Origin: Deltaproteobacteria bacterium UBA2385
Lineage (GTDB): Bacteria > Myxococcota_A > UBA796 > UBA2385
Assembly: GCA_002343455.1 (NCBI GenBank)
Contig: DDSR01000096.1
Coordinates: 1 to 29,199 of the forward strand
Reading direction: 5' to 3'
Length of the DNA stretch: 29,199 nt
Below, piece by piece: positions 13,738 through 22,911 of the stretch; position 1 is the stretch's first letter; the number at the start of each line of letters is the position of its first letter. The position numbers and the translations under genes were made by a program. The notes beneath the pieces were generated by a model. That model was not told the origin of the DNA. It did not search any database and worked only from the letters and a program-made list of their open reading frames with translations.

Positions 13738-16700
13738 ATGTCGATTCGCTGGTCCACGTTCCGTGGTGTCGTACGCGATGCCGATACCTCCAGCCGTCTG
13801 GTCGGCGCCCGGGTCCTTCTGAAGGGCCTCCGCCGTGGAGGCGTCGTCGCGACGCACGAGGCATTCACGGACAAGGATGGGCGGTTCAGCGTGAGCTTGT
13901 CGGGGTTCGACTCAAAGGACCAAGAGGTCCGCCCCAGCACATTTCAGGTTGAGGTGTGGCTAGCCGATACCCGGCTGCAACTGAGCCAGGGCCCTTTGCG
14001 GTTCCGAGCCTCTCAGGTGCCCCAGGACGCCGACATCAAGGTCAACCAGCCGAATGAATCCACCCTGTTCGACGATCCTGTGGCTGCACCGGGCAGCAGC
14101 CCGTCGGTGCGTGGCTGGATCCGTCTGGACGATGGCACGGGCATTGGCAACATCCGGGTACGGGTGTTCAAGCAGCAGCTCGGAGGGCCCGTTGAGGTGC
14201 CCGGCTCCTCCTTCGCCCTTCGGACCGATACACAAGGAGCCTTCGAGCTCGGCTCAAACAATATCCAGGCCGGCCCCCCGTGGGACCTGTTCATTCAGGT
14301 GGTCGACGACTCGGTTACGCCCGAGGCCATCCTGGCCGTCTCGTCGTTGGTGTTCAACGCAGCCAACAGCATGCGCATCGACGCTGTTGTATCGAGCAAA
14401 GTGTGGACGCCGCAGTCGGACTACGCGGTCATCACCGCCGCCCTTGAGGCTCCGCAGGCCCTTGGGGTGAGCTCCGGCTGGTCGAACTCCACCTTCACCG
14501 CTCTGACGGCCGACGACGTGGCGTGGTTGGCTGGAAAGGTGAAGCAGCCCATCAAGCGGGTCGCGGACTATGTGGCCGGCTGGAAGCTCAAGGCAAAGGT
14601 GGGGCTTTCGGACGCAGAGGTCGGCTACGCCCTGGTTCGAGGACTTGGCACCGCAGTTCCGGCGTGGGTGCTGCACCAGGACCACACCGTCATCGAGGGT
14701 GCCCTAGAGGAGGCGGCGGCCACCCACGCTGTCAAGGCCCAGGTGGGAGCCGACGCCGTCACACTCGCCGCCACCCTGCAGGGTCAAAGGGATCTGGCGG
14801 TCTTCGACGAAAACGTGCCGCGCAGCATCGGCTCCTTGCTCGCGGCACTCAGCCTCAACACGACCCAGAAGGGCGTGGTCATGACGGCTCTGCGTGACCA
14901 TCCCCGAGACCGTGCTGCGTTCTGGGCCGCGCTGAGAGCCGATTCGAACACCACAGGCGTGACTGACCAGATCCAGCGGCGCGTGCAGAGCGCTGTGCTG
15001 TCGCTCAACCATGCCGCCATGGTGGATCTCATCGAGACCCAGTTGGGAAGCCAACCGCTCTCAAGTCTGGTCGATTGGACACAGTCCACCTGGCGGACCC
15101 ACATCGACACGAGCGGCTTCCCCGATGGCCTGGCTGGAACGACCGACTCCGAGAAGAAGGACACCTACGCCAAGATCATGGTCGAGATGGTGGAGCTGGC
15201 GTTCCCTTCGGAGAAGGCCATCTCGACACTGAAGGCAGCGGCAACGGGTGATCTGAGCACTTTCCTGGACGACCCTGACGCCTTCGATTTCCGGACCTCC
15301 CACATCGACTCCACGACCATCGCCCACCTCTCGGGGCTTGCAGACCCAGATCAGTTGGTGCTCGACCTTCGTGCCCTGCAGCGTGCCTTCCGGCTGGCTC
15401 CGCGCATCGGTCGCGGGGACGCCATGGAAGCATTGGTCGGGCAGGGGATGACCAGCGCCGGCAAGATCGTTCGCAAGGGCAAGGAGCGGTTCCGCACCGC
15501 CATGGGCGGAATCCTGGGCTCCGTCGAAGCAGCCGATGCGATCTTCAACAAGGCGGTCCGGGTGCACGGCGCAGCGGCCACCCTGTGGATCAACCACGCA
15601 ACGTGGAACGCCACCCCCAAGGTGCCGGCGTTGATCCCGCCGCCTAGCGAGGAGATCGAAACCGGGATCCCCGAGTACAACGAGCTGTTTGGCACTGCCA
15701 TGGGCTGCCAGTGCCAGGCCTGCCTCTCGATGTTCAGCCCTGCTGGCTACTTCATCGAGCTGATGTCCTTCATCGACGCTCGGGGCGGTCTCGACGACCT
15801 CACGGGAACGACCGGTCGACGGCAAGATCTGGCGTCGCTCAAGCTGACATGCCCAACCACCTATACGGAGATGCCGTACATCGACCTGGTGCTTGAGCTG
15901 CTTGAGAACCGGCCGGAGGCGCGTGGGTCGGAGCCTGCCGTCGATCACGACGAGACGACACTGGAGTCGCCCGTTCTAATGGCCGGTCCCGAGTACTTCA
16001 ACGCAGCAACCTACACCAACCTGGCGTTGGCGTACTCCGCGCCTGGCCTTCCCTACGACCTGTGGCGCGACCGCACCGTCACCTTCCTCAGGCACCTGGG
16101 TCTGCATCGCGCGGCGTTCATGGAGGCCTTCCAGCGGCGCAACACCGGTGGTGCCGACTTCCCGAGCAACTCCCACCGCAAGAACGAAGTTCTTGGCCTC
16201 AACACCAAGGCTCGGGACATCATCACAGGCGCCGACGCGGTCGACCCTTGGCTGTTGTGGTCCTACGACTCCACCAATCCGGGCGGCGCTGGATCCTGGA
16301 CGGTTCAGATCCGCGTTGTCAGCGCCATGAAGCTCCGGGGCGCCCTGACCGTGGATGAGATCTTGGATCTCTGCCACGCTGCCCCCTTCGATGGAAACTC
16401 CCTGAGTTGGCCCTCCACCGAAAGTTGCGACCTGGATGAGATCTCGCTGTCCCTGACCGGAACGGCCGGGCCCGTGCTTACCTACTGGGCACGATTCATC
16501 CGCCTGGTCCGAGCTACCGACTGGACGGTTCTCGATCTGCGGTGTGTGCTGGACTCGTTGACCGCCAGTGACATCACGGGCTTGAGCTTCGACAAGGTGG
16601 CCGATGTCGTCCGCTTGTGCATCCGCGGGGGCATGCCGCCTCGGCAGGCTGCCGGTATGTTCGCTGACCTGGACACCTTCGCCGACCGGGACACGCGAGA

Positions 16701-19700
16701 GCGACCCATCCCCACGGCCTACGATCAAGTGTTCGTACCCCCTTCGTTGGTTCCCACCAATCAGGACTCCCCATTCCGCGTTGGAGGCACCGGGTGGGGC
16801 GGGAGCCTGACGGCAGACCACTACCCACACCTCCAGGCGGTCCTTCAGGTCGGAGACGATGACCTCGCCGATGCGATTGCCTGGGCCGAGGAAGACCTGA
16901 GCGTGTCTCCCCTGCTCTTGAGCGTCGAACACCTCAGCGCGCTGTACCGCCGGGCCCGCCTCGCGCAGATCCTCAACCTGACGGTGGCCGACGCCTGGGC
17001 CCAGGCCCAGCTCAACGGGCTCGATCCCTTTGTTGGGCCCTCGGAGGTGATGGTCCATCTGGACGCCGCAGACCGGTTCGCCCGCAGCCGGCTTTCCATG
17101 CGAGACCTCAGGGTGCTCGCCGCCTTTGACGGAGCGGGTGTGAACAGCCCCCCCGTGTCGGACGGCACCATCCAGACCGTGCTCGGCACGATCCGAGACG
17201 ACCTCAGGACCAGGGCTGGGACATGGGCGGACCTGTCCACCGAGGCAAAGGACGCCGCGCGTTCCGCCTCGCTACTCCTTATCGGCGAGACACTGGGCCT
17301 GGACGCAACCGTGCTCGCGGCGGCCCAAAGCCTGGCGTGGGTGGTGGAGAAGTCTGACACCACCGACACGTCCGGGTCCAGCGACTTCACCGATGCGTGG
17401 ATCAGCGCGCACTTCTTCGATTCATGGGCTTCGGCCGGAGACTGGCAGGACATCGAGCGGGAGGTGAGCACCGACGTCGAACTGGAGGTGCCGTTCGGCA
17501 TGATGGTCAAGCTGTCGTGGTTGTCTTGGGTCATCGACACGCTCGGGCTCAGTGCCGATGTGGCCGTGTGGTGGCTGGAGAACACCGTCCTTGGGGCAAC
17601 CTCCTGGACCAAGCGATTCCAAACCCCCAACCCGCTTGTGGATCTGCCCAATCGGGTGCTCGCGCTCAGCTCCACCGATGCTCAGTCCCACGCGGTTGCG
17701 TGGATCGAACTGGCGTTGGTCGCACGCTTTCTGGATCGCATCGATGGGGAGTCCCCTTCCGAAGTCGACATCCTTGGTGCCATCCACACCGGTGTGCATT
17801 CCGACACCGTCACCGCCCTTTCGCTGCGCACTGGCTGGTCGGAGCCTGTGGTAGGCGATCTTCTCACGAACACCAGCTACGGCTACGCCGCCAGCGGCAC
17901 CGACCCGCAGGACGCCGTGGAGTGGAACCGCCTGCTGGATGCCATCCACCTAGTCTTGAAGAGCGGCGCCAGCGTCGGTGAGGCGTTTGCCTGGGCCAAG
18001 GACAACCTCACCCAAGATGCCGCCGACGCCGCCATCGCGGCAGCACGGCGCCAATACGCCAGCGAAGAGGCATGGCTACCCGTCGCCCAGACCCTTCGAG
18101 ATCCAATCCGGGCCCGGAGGCGCGACGCCTTGGTAGGGCTCTTGGTCCCCATTCTTGGGCTGAAGGATGCCGACGGCCTCTACGAGCACCTGCTCATCGA
18201 CGTGTCGATGGAGCCTTGCTTCCCGACCTCGCGAATGGTGCAAGCCATCGCCAGCCTTCAGCAGTACGTTCAGCGGTGGTTGCTCGGCCTGGAGGTCCCT
18301 TCGGGTGCCGCAGCGCTGGGCCGCGACGACAAGAAAGAATGGTCATGGAAGAAGAACTACCGTGTCTGGGAGGCGGCCCTCAAGATCTTCATGTACCCCG
18401 AGAACTGGGTGGAGCCCGAGCTTCGGGGAGAAGCGTCGACCGCCTTCCGTACCCTCCAGAAGACGCTCGGACGCGGGGAGTTGACCGAGGAAAGGGTGGA
18501 GGAAGCCGTGGTCGACTACTTGGAGAGCATGGCCGATATGGGAGATCTCCGGGTCCTGTCGGTCTACCCCTACGATGACGACGGCACCGAGGTGCTGCAC
18601 ATGGTCGCGCGGACGCGTGCGGAGCCCCCGCAGTACTTCTACCGGAATTGTACCGATCAGGCACGCTGGACCTACTGGGAGCCCATTGATGGTGGGCTCC
18701 AGGGCAATCACGTGTCGATGCTGTGGCACCATGAGCGCCTGTACGTGTTTTGGATGGAGTTCGAGGAGGCTTCGACGGACGAAAGCGAGGAGGTGGACGC
18801 CGAGACCGTCGTGACCCGCGACAAGGAGTACGGAGACGGTACGAAGTATTGGGAGATCACCCTGGCGTGGTGCGAGCGCAAGAACGGGAAGTGGAGCCCG
18901 GTGCGCAGGGCGGACACGCCGTTGGCCACGGACTTGGAAGGGACCATCCTCATGGCGGCCCGGTTCACGAAGGGCCGTCATTGGATGCGGAGCTACGAGG
19001 GCGAGGATGGTCCGACGGTGGAGGTCTGGGTCCGACGTACCGGCGACAGCCTCGGGTTGGAGCCGCGCCTTGTGGCAACACAGATTGGCGCGTTTGTGAT
19101 CGACCTCTGCACGCTTCGCGTCGACACGCAACAGCGCACCGTGACCTACGAGGCCGAGGAAGGTGTTGGAGAGGCCTTCCAGGCAACGCTGTTTGAAGAG
19201 ATCCCCGGGTTCAAGAACGCCGGACCGCAGTACCAGGGGTTCCACTTCTACGCCTCTGCCGACAGCCTTCGTGTACCGGTGGCATCGGATCCGCACGATG
19301 GCGGGAGCTACAGCGACCTGACGCTGTTCAACGCACTGCCTACCCGCCCCGACGTCATCGTCCCCGACACGCAGGGAGACTTCGTTGGGCAGACCCCGTT
19401 TGTGTTCCAAGCGGCGACGGACAGCTTTCTCATTCGCCCCGTGGAGTGGGCGAATACCTACTCGGCGCTCGAAGACAGCGCGCCCTTCGTGTTGTCCGAG
19501 CCGCCCGAGCTCGACATTGGACCGGCCCTGGGCGTGTCCTTCGACAAGTTGTTCGGGGCGGTGGACGCAGACCTGGCACCCACGGTAAAGCTCTTCGAGC
19601 TGGCGCCGGTCTTCGTTACGTCGGGCCACGTGTTCGAACTTATGGGGCTAGACCTCTATGGCCCCGCCTACCGAACGGGCATCGCCCAATTCTCAAGCGC

Positions 19701-22700
19701 GGATGCAGTGAAAATCAGCCTGCAAGGCTTCAACGAGGCCAGCTTCGACGAGGCTGGCGCGGGCGCGGTCATTGACGTGGTGGTGAGTCGCCAGCCAACG
19801 GTCTACTCCGTCCAGCGGCTCTCCCACCCCTACGTCTGCGACTTCGTAAGGGCTGTGCGCAAGGACGGGGTCTGGGGCCTGTTTGACCCGGATGACGACA
19901 TCGCCTACGGCGCGAGCCCTCCGGACGGAGGCACCTTGGCACGGCAGCAGTTGTCGGCGGATGACTTCTGGTCGACCTACCACGGCTATGCGGACCATCT
20001 GGACGCCACCCTGGCCAACAAGGAGATCCGATTCGAGAACACGGACCCGTGGGGGAGCTACCACTGGGAGCTGTTCTACCACCTGCCGGTCTACGTCGCG
20101 AAGCGGCTACGGATGGATGGTCGATACGACCAAGCCTTGCGGTGGCTGGAAAGCATCTTCGACCCGACCAACCAGAACACCGACTACGCACACCCCCAAC
20201 GGTACTGGCGGATCAAGCCGTTTTTGGAGACGGCCGAGGATGTGACCGACCAGTGGGCCGCACTGGTGGGCAGCGACGCCGAGGATGGCGCGCTCGACAA
20301 CTTCCTGGCTCAGATCGACGGTTGGCTCAAAGATCCCTTTGACCCGCACGAAATCGCTCGGTTGCGTCCCGTGGCCTACCAACGGGCTGCCTTCATGGCC
20401 TACCTTGACACGCTCATCGCGTGGGGGGATGAGCTCTTCCGCCGGGACACCCGCGAGAGCGTGGCCGAAGCCACCCAGCTCTATGTTCAGGCGAAAAACC
20501 TGCTTGGTGACCGACCCGAGCGGCTGCCGACGACACAGGCTTCCTCCGCCGTTACCTGGGCGACCCTTTCGGCCGACCCAGAAAGCGCGGTCGATGCCGT
20601 CGAAGGCAGCTTCGCAGGCTGGGTGGACGATGGAGCCACCAGCGGTGCGGAGTTGCTCGATCTTCCGGCAGCGATGGCCTTCTGCCTGCCCTACAACGAC
20701 AAGCTGCTCACCTACTGGGACACCCTTGCCGACCGGCTCTTCAAGGTCCGCAATTGCCTCGATATGGACGGCAACTACCGCAGGCTGCCGCTCTTCCAGC
20801 CCCCCATTGATCCGGCCTTGTTGGTGCAGGCATCCGCCCTGGGGTTGGACATCGACGCGATCCTGAGTGCCACGGCTGTGGAGCTTCCCCACTACCGCTT
20901 TGCGGCAATGCTGGACCGAGCCAAGGGCTTCACCGGCAGCGTACGCTCGTTGGGCTCGGCCCTGTTGCAGGCCCTAGAGAAGCAAGACGGAGAGACGGTC
21001 GCCCAGCTCCGTGCGGAACACGAGGTCACGCTGCTGGCTGCCGGCAAGGAGATCCGCAGGCAACGAATCGAGGAGGCCAAGCGGTCCGTGGCGAGCCTTC
21101 GACGCACCCGACAGGCCGCGACCGCTCGCCGCGACTACTACGAGGGGCTCCTTGAGGTCGGCTTGCTCGACCAAGAGCGGGAGGCCATGGCTGCCACGAG
21201 GACGGCGGGGATTCTCTCCACCACGGCGGGTGGGATCCGCTCCCTGGCTGGTGTCTTGGCCATGATCCCGCAGCTGCACATCGGCCTGTCCCCAGAGACG
21301 GAGACCGGCGGGAGCCACGTCGCAGACGCGTTGAACAGCGCTGCGTCGGCCGTCGACGCCTCGGCAAGCTGGCACAACACCCTGGCAAGCATCAACAGCA
21401 CCATGGCGTCCAATGCCCGGCGCAAGCAAGACTGGGTGTTCCAGCGGCGGCAGGCCGGCTTCGAGCTTCTTCGCATAGAGCAAGATCTGCTGGCGGCTCA
21501 GATCCGTCAGGCCATCGCCGAGCATGAGCTGGAGCAATACGAGCTGCAGCTCGACCAGGCTACGGCCGTTCGCGACTGGATGCAGGACAAGTACACCAAC
21601 GAAGCGCTGTACGAGTGGATGGTCGGAGAGCTCGCCTCGCTGTACTACGACAGCTACGAGCTGGCCTTGGGTGTCGCTCGAAAGGTGGAGCGGTGCCTTC
21701 AGTGGGAACAGGCCACGTCGGAGACCTTCCTGGCCGCAACGTACTGGGATGGCCTGCGTGAGGGTCTCCTCGCCGGTGACAAGCTGCAGCACGACCTGGA
21801 GCGGATGGAGCGTGCCTACCTGGACGCCGACCAGCGCGAGTTTGAGCTGACGAAGCACATCTCGCTCGACGAGATTGATCCGGTCGCACTGCTCAAGCTG
21901 CGAACTGAAGGCAGTTGCTCCTTTTCGACCAGCGAGGTGCTCTTCGACCTTGACTTCCCGGGGCACTACTTGCGGCGAATCAAGTCCGTTGCCGTGTCGG
22001 TGCCCTGCGTCGGCGGAGGCTACCTCAACCTTAGCGCCAGCCTCCGTGTCGTTGACCTGGAGGTCCGGGCCTCGCCGTCCACCACCGCCGACCTGCAAGC
22101 CGACTCGACCCGGGGCGGGGGGAACATCCCCGCGGAAATCTGCACCTCGACGGGCCAGCAAGACTCCGGGTTGTTCGAAGCCAACCTGTCGGACCCCCGC
22201 TACCTTCCCTTCGAACGGCGGGGCGTCATCGGTGGCTGGACGTTGACGCTGACCAGCCCCTACCCCAACTGGGACCCAAAGAGCATCGCCGATGCGGTGC
22301 TGCACATCCGGTACACCGCCCGCGATGGCAGCACGATCGCGGATGGAGAAGAGGACTTCGGTACCAACGTTCGCGCTGGCATCGCCGACGACTGGAACGC
22401 TCTGGAGTCGGCAGGCTCCACCGAAGAGGGACCCCGCAGGGCGTTCCTGCTCAGCCGGGACTTTCCTGACGAGTGGGCTGCCCTCTTCGAAGTCGGCACA
22501 ACGGCGCCCGAGCACACCGCCACCCTGGCGCTACCGCCCGAGCGGTGGCCAAAGGGTCTTGTGGACGCCGGTGCCACCATCGACCGGGTCGAGGTGCTGT
22601 TGGTGCTTGCCGATGGCACCACCTACACGAGCCCAAGCGGTGGCTGGCTCTCCGTCTCCCTCGACGATGGCTCACCGCAAAGCCTGAAGCTCAATCCGAG

Positions 22701-22902
22701 CGATTCGGGATCACCCGTGACAGGAGTGCCATTCGCGAGCTGGGCACCCGCGCCCGATGTCGAGCCGGACCTCGAGGCGACCCTCTCGATTGACAAGGGG
22801 GACGTCACCACCGCGATTGGCATTGTCACGTCGCCGGACAAAGATCTGGACCCCACCAAGCTCGTCGACATCGTCCTCATCTTCCGCTTCTCGATTCCCT
22901 GA
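13738..22902 (+). CDS. Tc toxin complex subunit A (TcA/TcdA-like), 3054 aa
   Basis: ATG at 13738 has AGGAG six bases upstream. Domains in order: two transthyretin/carboxypeptidase-regulatory-like beta sandwiches (about 5-100 and 122-218); the VRP1-type TcA signature, with CQCQAC at 657-662 then SPAGYFIELMSFID and PYIDLVLELLE; the neuraminidase-like region (WTYWEPIDGGLQGNHVSMLW and RLYVFW from about 1644); the conserved YHWELFYHLPVYVAKRL (2108-2124), LIAWGDELFRRDT (2226-2238) and FCLPYND (2315-2321); then the long helical channel part (about 2390-2740) with a hydrophobic stretch near 2491-2520; and the TcB-docking region ending near DAVLHIRYTARDG (about 2853). By family knowledge five copies form the receptor-binding, pH-triggered injection channel. 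Photorhabdus TcdA1 has about 2500 residues, so this one is larger because of the N-terminal domains and about 190 extra C-terminal residues. There is no Sec signal. Codon use is less GC-biased than in the left block. Confidence 0.95.
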   Translation: MSIRWSTFRGVVRDADTSSRLVGARVLLKGLRRGGVVATHEAFTDKDGRFSVSLSGFDSKDQEVRPSTFQVEVWLADTRLQLSQGPLRFRASQVPQDADIKVNQPNESTLFDDPVAAPGSSPSVRGWIRLDDGTGIGNIRVRVFKQQLGGPVEVPGSSFALRTDTQGAFELGSNNIQAGPPWDLFIQVVDDSVTPEAILAVSSLVFNAANSMRIDAVVSSKVWTPQSDYAVITAALEAPQALGVSSGWSNSTFTALTADDVAWLAGKVKQPIKRVADYVAGWKLKAKVGLSDAEVGYALVRGLGTAVPAWVLHQDHTVIEGALEEAAATHAVKAQVGADAVTLAATLQGQRDLAVFDENVPRSIGSLLAALSLNTTQKGVVMTALRDHPRDRAAFWAALRADSNTTGVTDQIQRRVQSAVLSLNHAAMVDLIETQLGSQPLSSLVDWTQSTWRTHIDTSGFPDGLAGTTDSEKKDTYAKIMVEMVELAFPSEKAISTLKAAATGDLSTFLDDPDAFDFRTSHIDSTTIAHLSGLADPDQLVLDLRALQRAFRLAPRIGRGDAMEALVGQGMTSAGKIVRKGKERFRTAMGGILGSVEAADAIFNKAVRVHGAAATLWINHATWNATPKVPALIPPPSEEIETGIPEYNELFGTAMGCQCQACLSMFSPAGYFIELMSFIDARGGLDDLTGTTGRRQDLASLKLTCPTTYTEMPYIDLVLELLENRPEARGSEPAVDHDETTLESPVLMAGPEYFNAATYTNLALAYSAPGLPYDLWRDRTVTFLRHLGLHRAAFMEAFQRRNTGGADFPSNSHRKNEVLGLNTKARDIITGADAVDPWLLWSYDSTNPGGAGSWTVQIRVVSAMKLRGALTVDEILDLCHAAPFDGNSLSWPSTESCDLDEISLSLTGTAGPVLTYWARFIRLVRATDWTVLDLRCVLDSLTASDITGLSFDKVADVVRLCIRGGMPPRQAAGMFADLDTFADRDTRERPIPTAYDQVFVPPSLVPTNQDSPFRVGGTGWGGSLTADHYPHLQAVLQVGDDDLADAIAWAEEDLSVSPLLLSVEHLSALYRRARLAQILNLTVADAWAQAQLNGLDPFVGPSEVMVHLDAADRFARSRLSMRDLRVLAAFDGAGVNSPPVSDGTIQTVLGTIRDDLRTRAGTWADLSTEAKDAARSASLLLIGETLGLDATVLAAAQSLAWVVEKSDTTDTSGSSDFTDAWISAHFFDSWASAGDWQDIEREVSTDVELEVPFGMMVKLSWLSWVIDTLGLSADVAVWWLENTVLGATSWTKRFQTPNPLVDLPNRVLALSSTDAQSHAVAWIELALVARFLDRIDGESPSEVDILGAIHTGVHSDTVTALSLRTGWSEPVVGDLLTNTSYGYAASGTDPQDAVEWNRLLDAIHLVLKSGASVGEAFAWAKDNLTQDAADAAIAAARRQYASEEAWLPVAQTLRDPIRARRRDALVGLLVPILGLKDADGLYEHLLIDVSMEPCFPTSRMVQAIASLQQYVQRWLLGLEVPSGAAALGRDDKKEWSWKKNYRVWEAALKIFMYPENWVEPELRGEASTAFRTLQKTLGRGELTEERVEEAVVDYLESMADMGDLRVLSVYPYDDDGTEVLHMVARTRAEPPQYFYRNCTDQARWTYWEPIDGGLQGNHVSMLWHHERLYVFWMEFEEASTDESEEVDAETVVTRDKEYGDGTKYWEITLAWCERKNGKWSPVRRADTPLATDLEGTILMAARFTKGRHWMRSYEGEDGPTVEVWVRRTGDSLGLEPRLVATQIGAFVIDLCTLRVDTQQRTVTYEAEEGVGEAFQATLFEEIPGFKNAGPQYQGFHFYASADSLRVPVASDPHDGGSYSDLTLFNALPTRPDVIVPDTQGDFVGQTPFVFQAATDSFLIRPVEWANTYSALEDSAPFVLSEPPELDIGPALGVSFDKLFGAVDADLAPTVKLFELAPVFVTSGHVFELMGLDLYGPAYRTGIAQFSSADAVKISLQGFNEASFDEAGAGAVIDVVVSRQPTVYSVQRLSHPYVCDFVRAVRKDGVWGLFDPDDDIAYGASPPDGGTLARQQLSADDFWSTYHGYADHLDATLANKEIRFENTDPWGSYHWELFYHLPVYVAKRLRMDGRYDQALRWLESIFDPTNQNTDYAHPQRYWRIKPFLETAEDVTDQWAALVGSDAEDGALDNFLAQIDGWLKDPFDPHEIARLRPVAYQRAAFMAYLDTLIAWGDELFRRDTRESVAEATQLYVQAKNLLGDRPERLPTTQASSAVTWATLSADPESAVDAVEGSFAGWVDDGATSGAELLDLPAAMAFCLPYNDKLLTYWDTLADRLFKVRNCLDMDGNYRRLPLFQPPIDPALLVQASALGLDIDAILSATAVELPHYRFAAMLDRAKGFTGSVRSLGSALLQALEKQDGETVAQLRAEHEVTLLAAGKEIRRQRIEEAKRSVASLRRTRQAATARRDYYEGLLEVGLLDQEREAMAATRTAGILSTTAGGIRSLAGVLAMIPQLHIGLSPETETGGSHVADALNSAASAVDASASWHNTLASINSTMASNARRKQDWVFQRRQAGFELLRIEQDLLAAQIRQAIAEHELEQYELQLDQATAVRDWMQDKYTNEALYEWMVGELASLYYDSYELALGVARKVERCLQWEQATSETFLAATYWDGLREGLLAGDKLQHDLERMERAYLDADQREFELTKHISLDEIDPVALLKLRTEGSCSFSTSEVLFDLDFPGHYLRRIKSVAVSVPCVGGGYLNLSASLRVVDLEVRASPSTTADLQADSTRGGGNIPAEICTSTGQQDSGLFEANLSDPRYLPFERRGVIGGWTLTLTSPYPNWDPKSIADAVLHIRYTARDGSTIADGEEDFGTNVRAGIADDWNALESAGSTEEGPRRAFLLSRDFPDEWAALFEVGTTAPEHTATLALPPERWPKGLVDAGATIDRVEVLLVLADGTTYTSPSGGWLSVSLDDGSPQSLKLNPSDSGSPVTGVPFASWAPAPDVEPDLEATLSIDKGDVTTAIGIVTSPDKDLDPTKLVDIVLIFRFSIP

Positions 22903-22907
22903 GGAGG
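22903..22907 (+). promoter_or_regulatory. Ribosome binding site of the TcB-TcC gene
   Basis: GGAGG lies directly after the TcA stop and 4 bases before ATG at 22912. It fixes the start and shows that both subunits come from one transcript. Confidence 0.7.
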
Positions 22908-22911
22908 CCCC

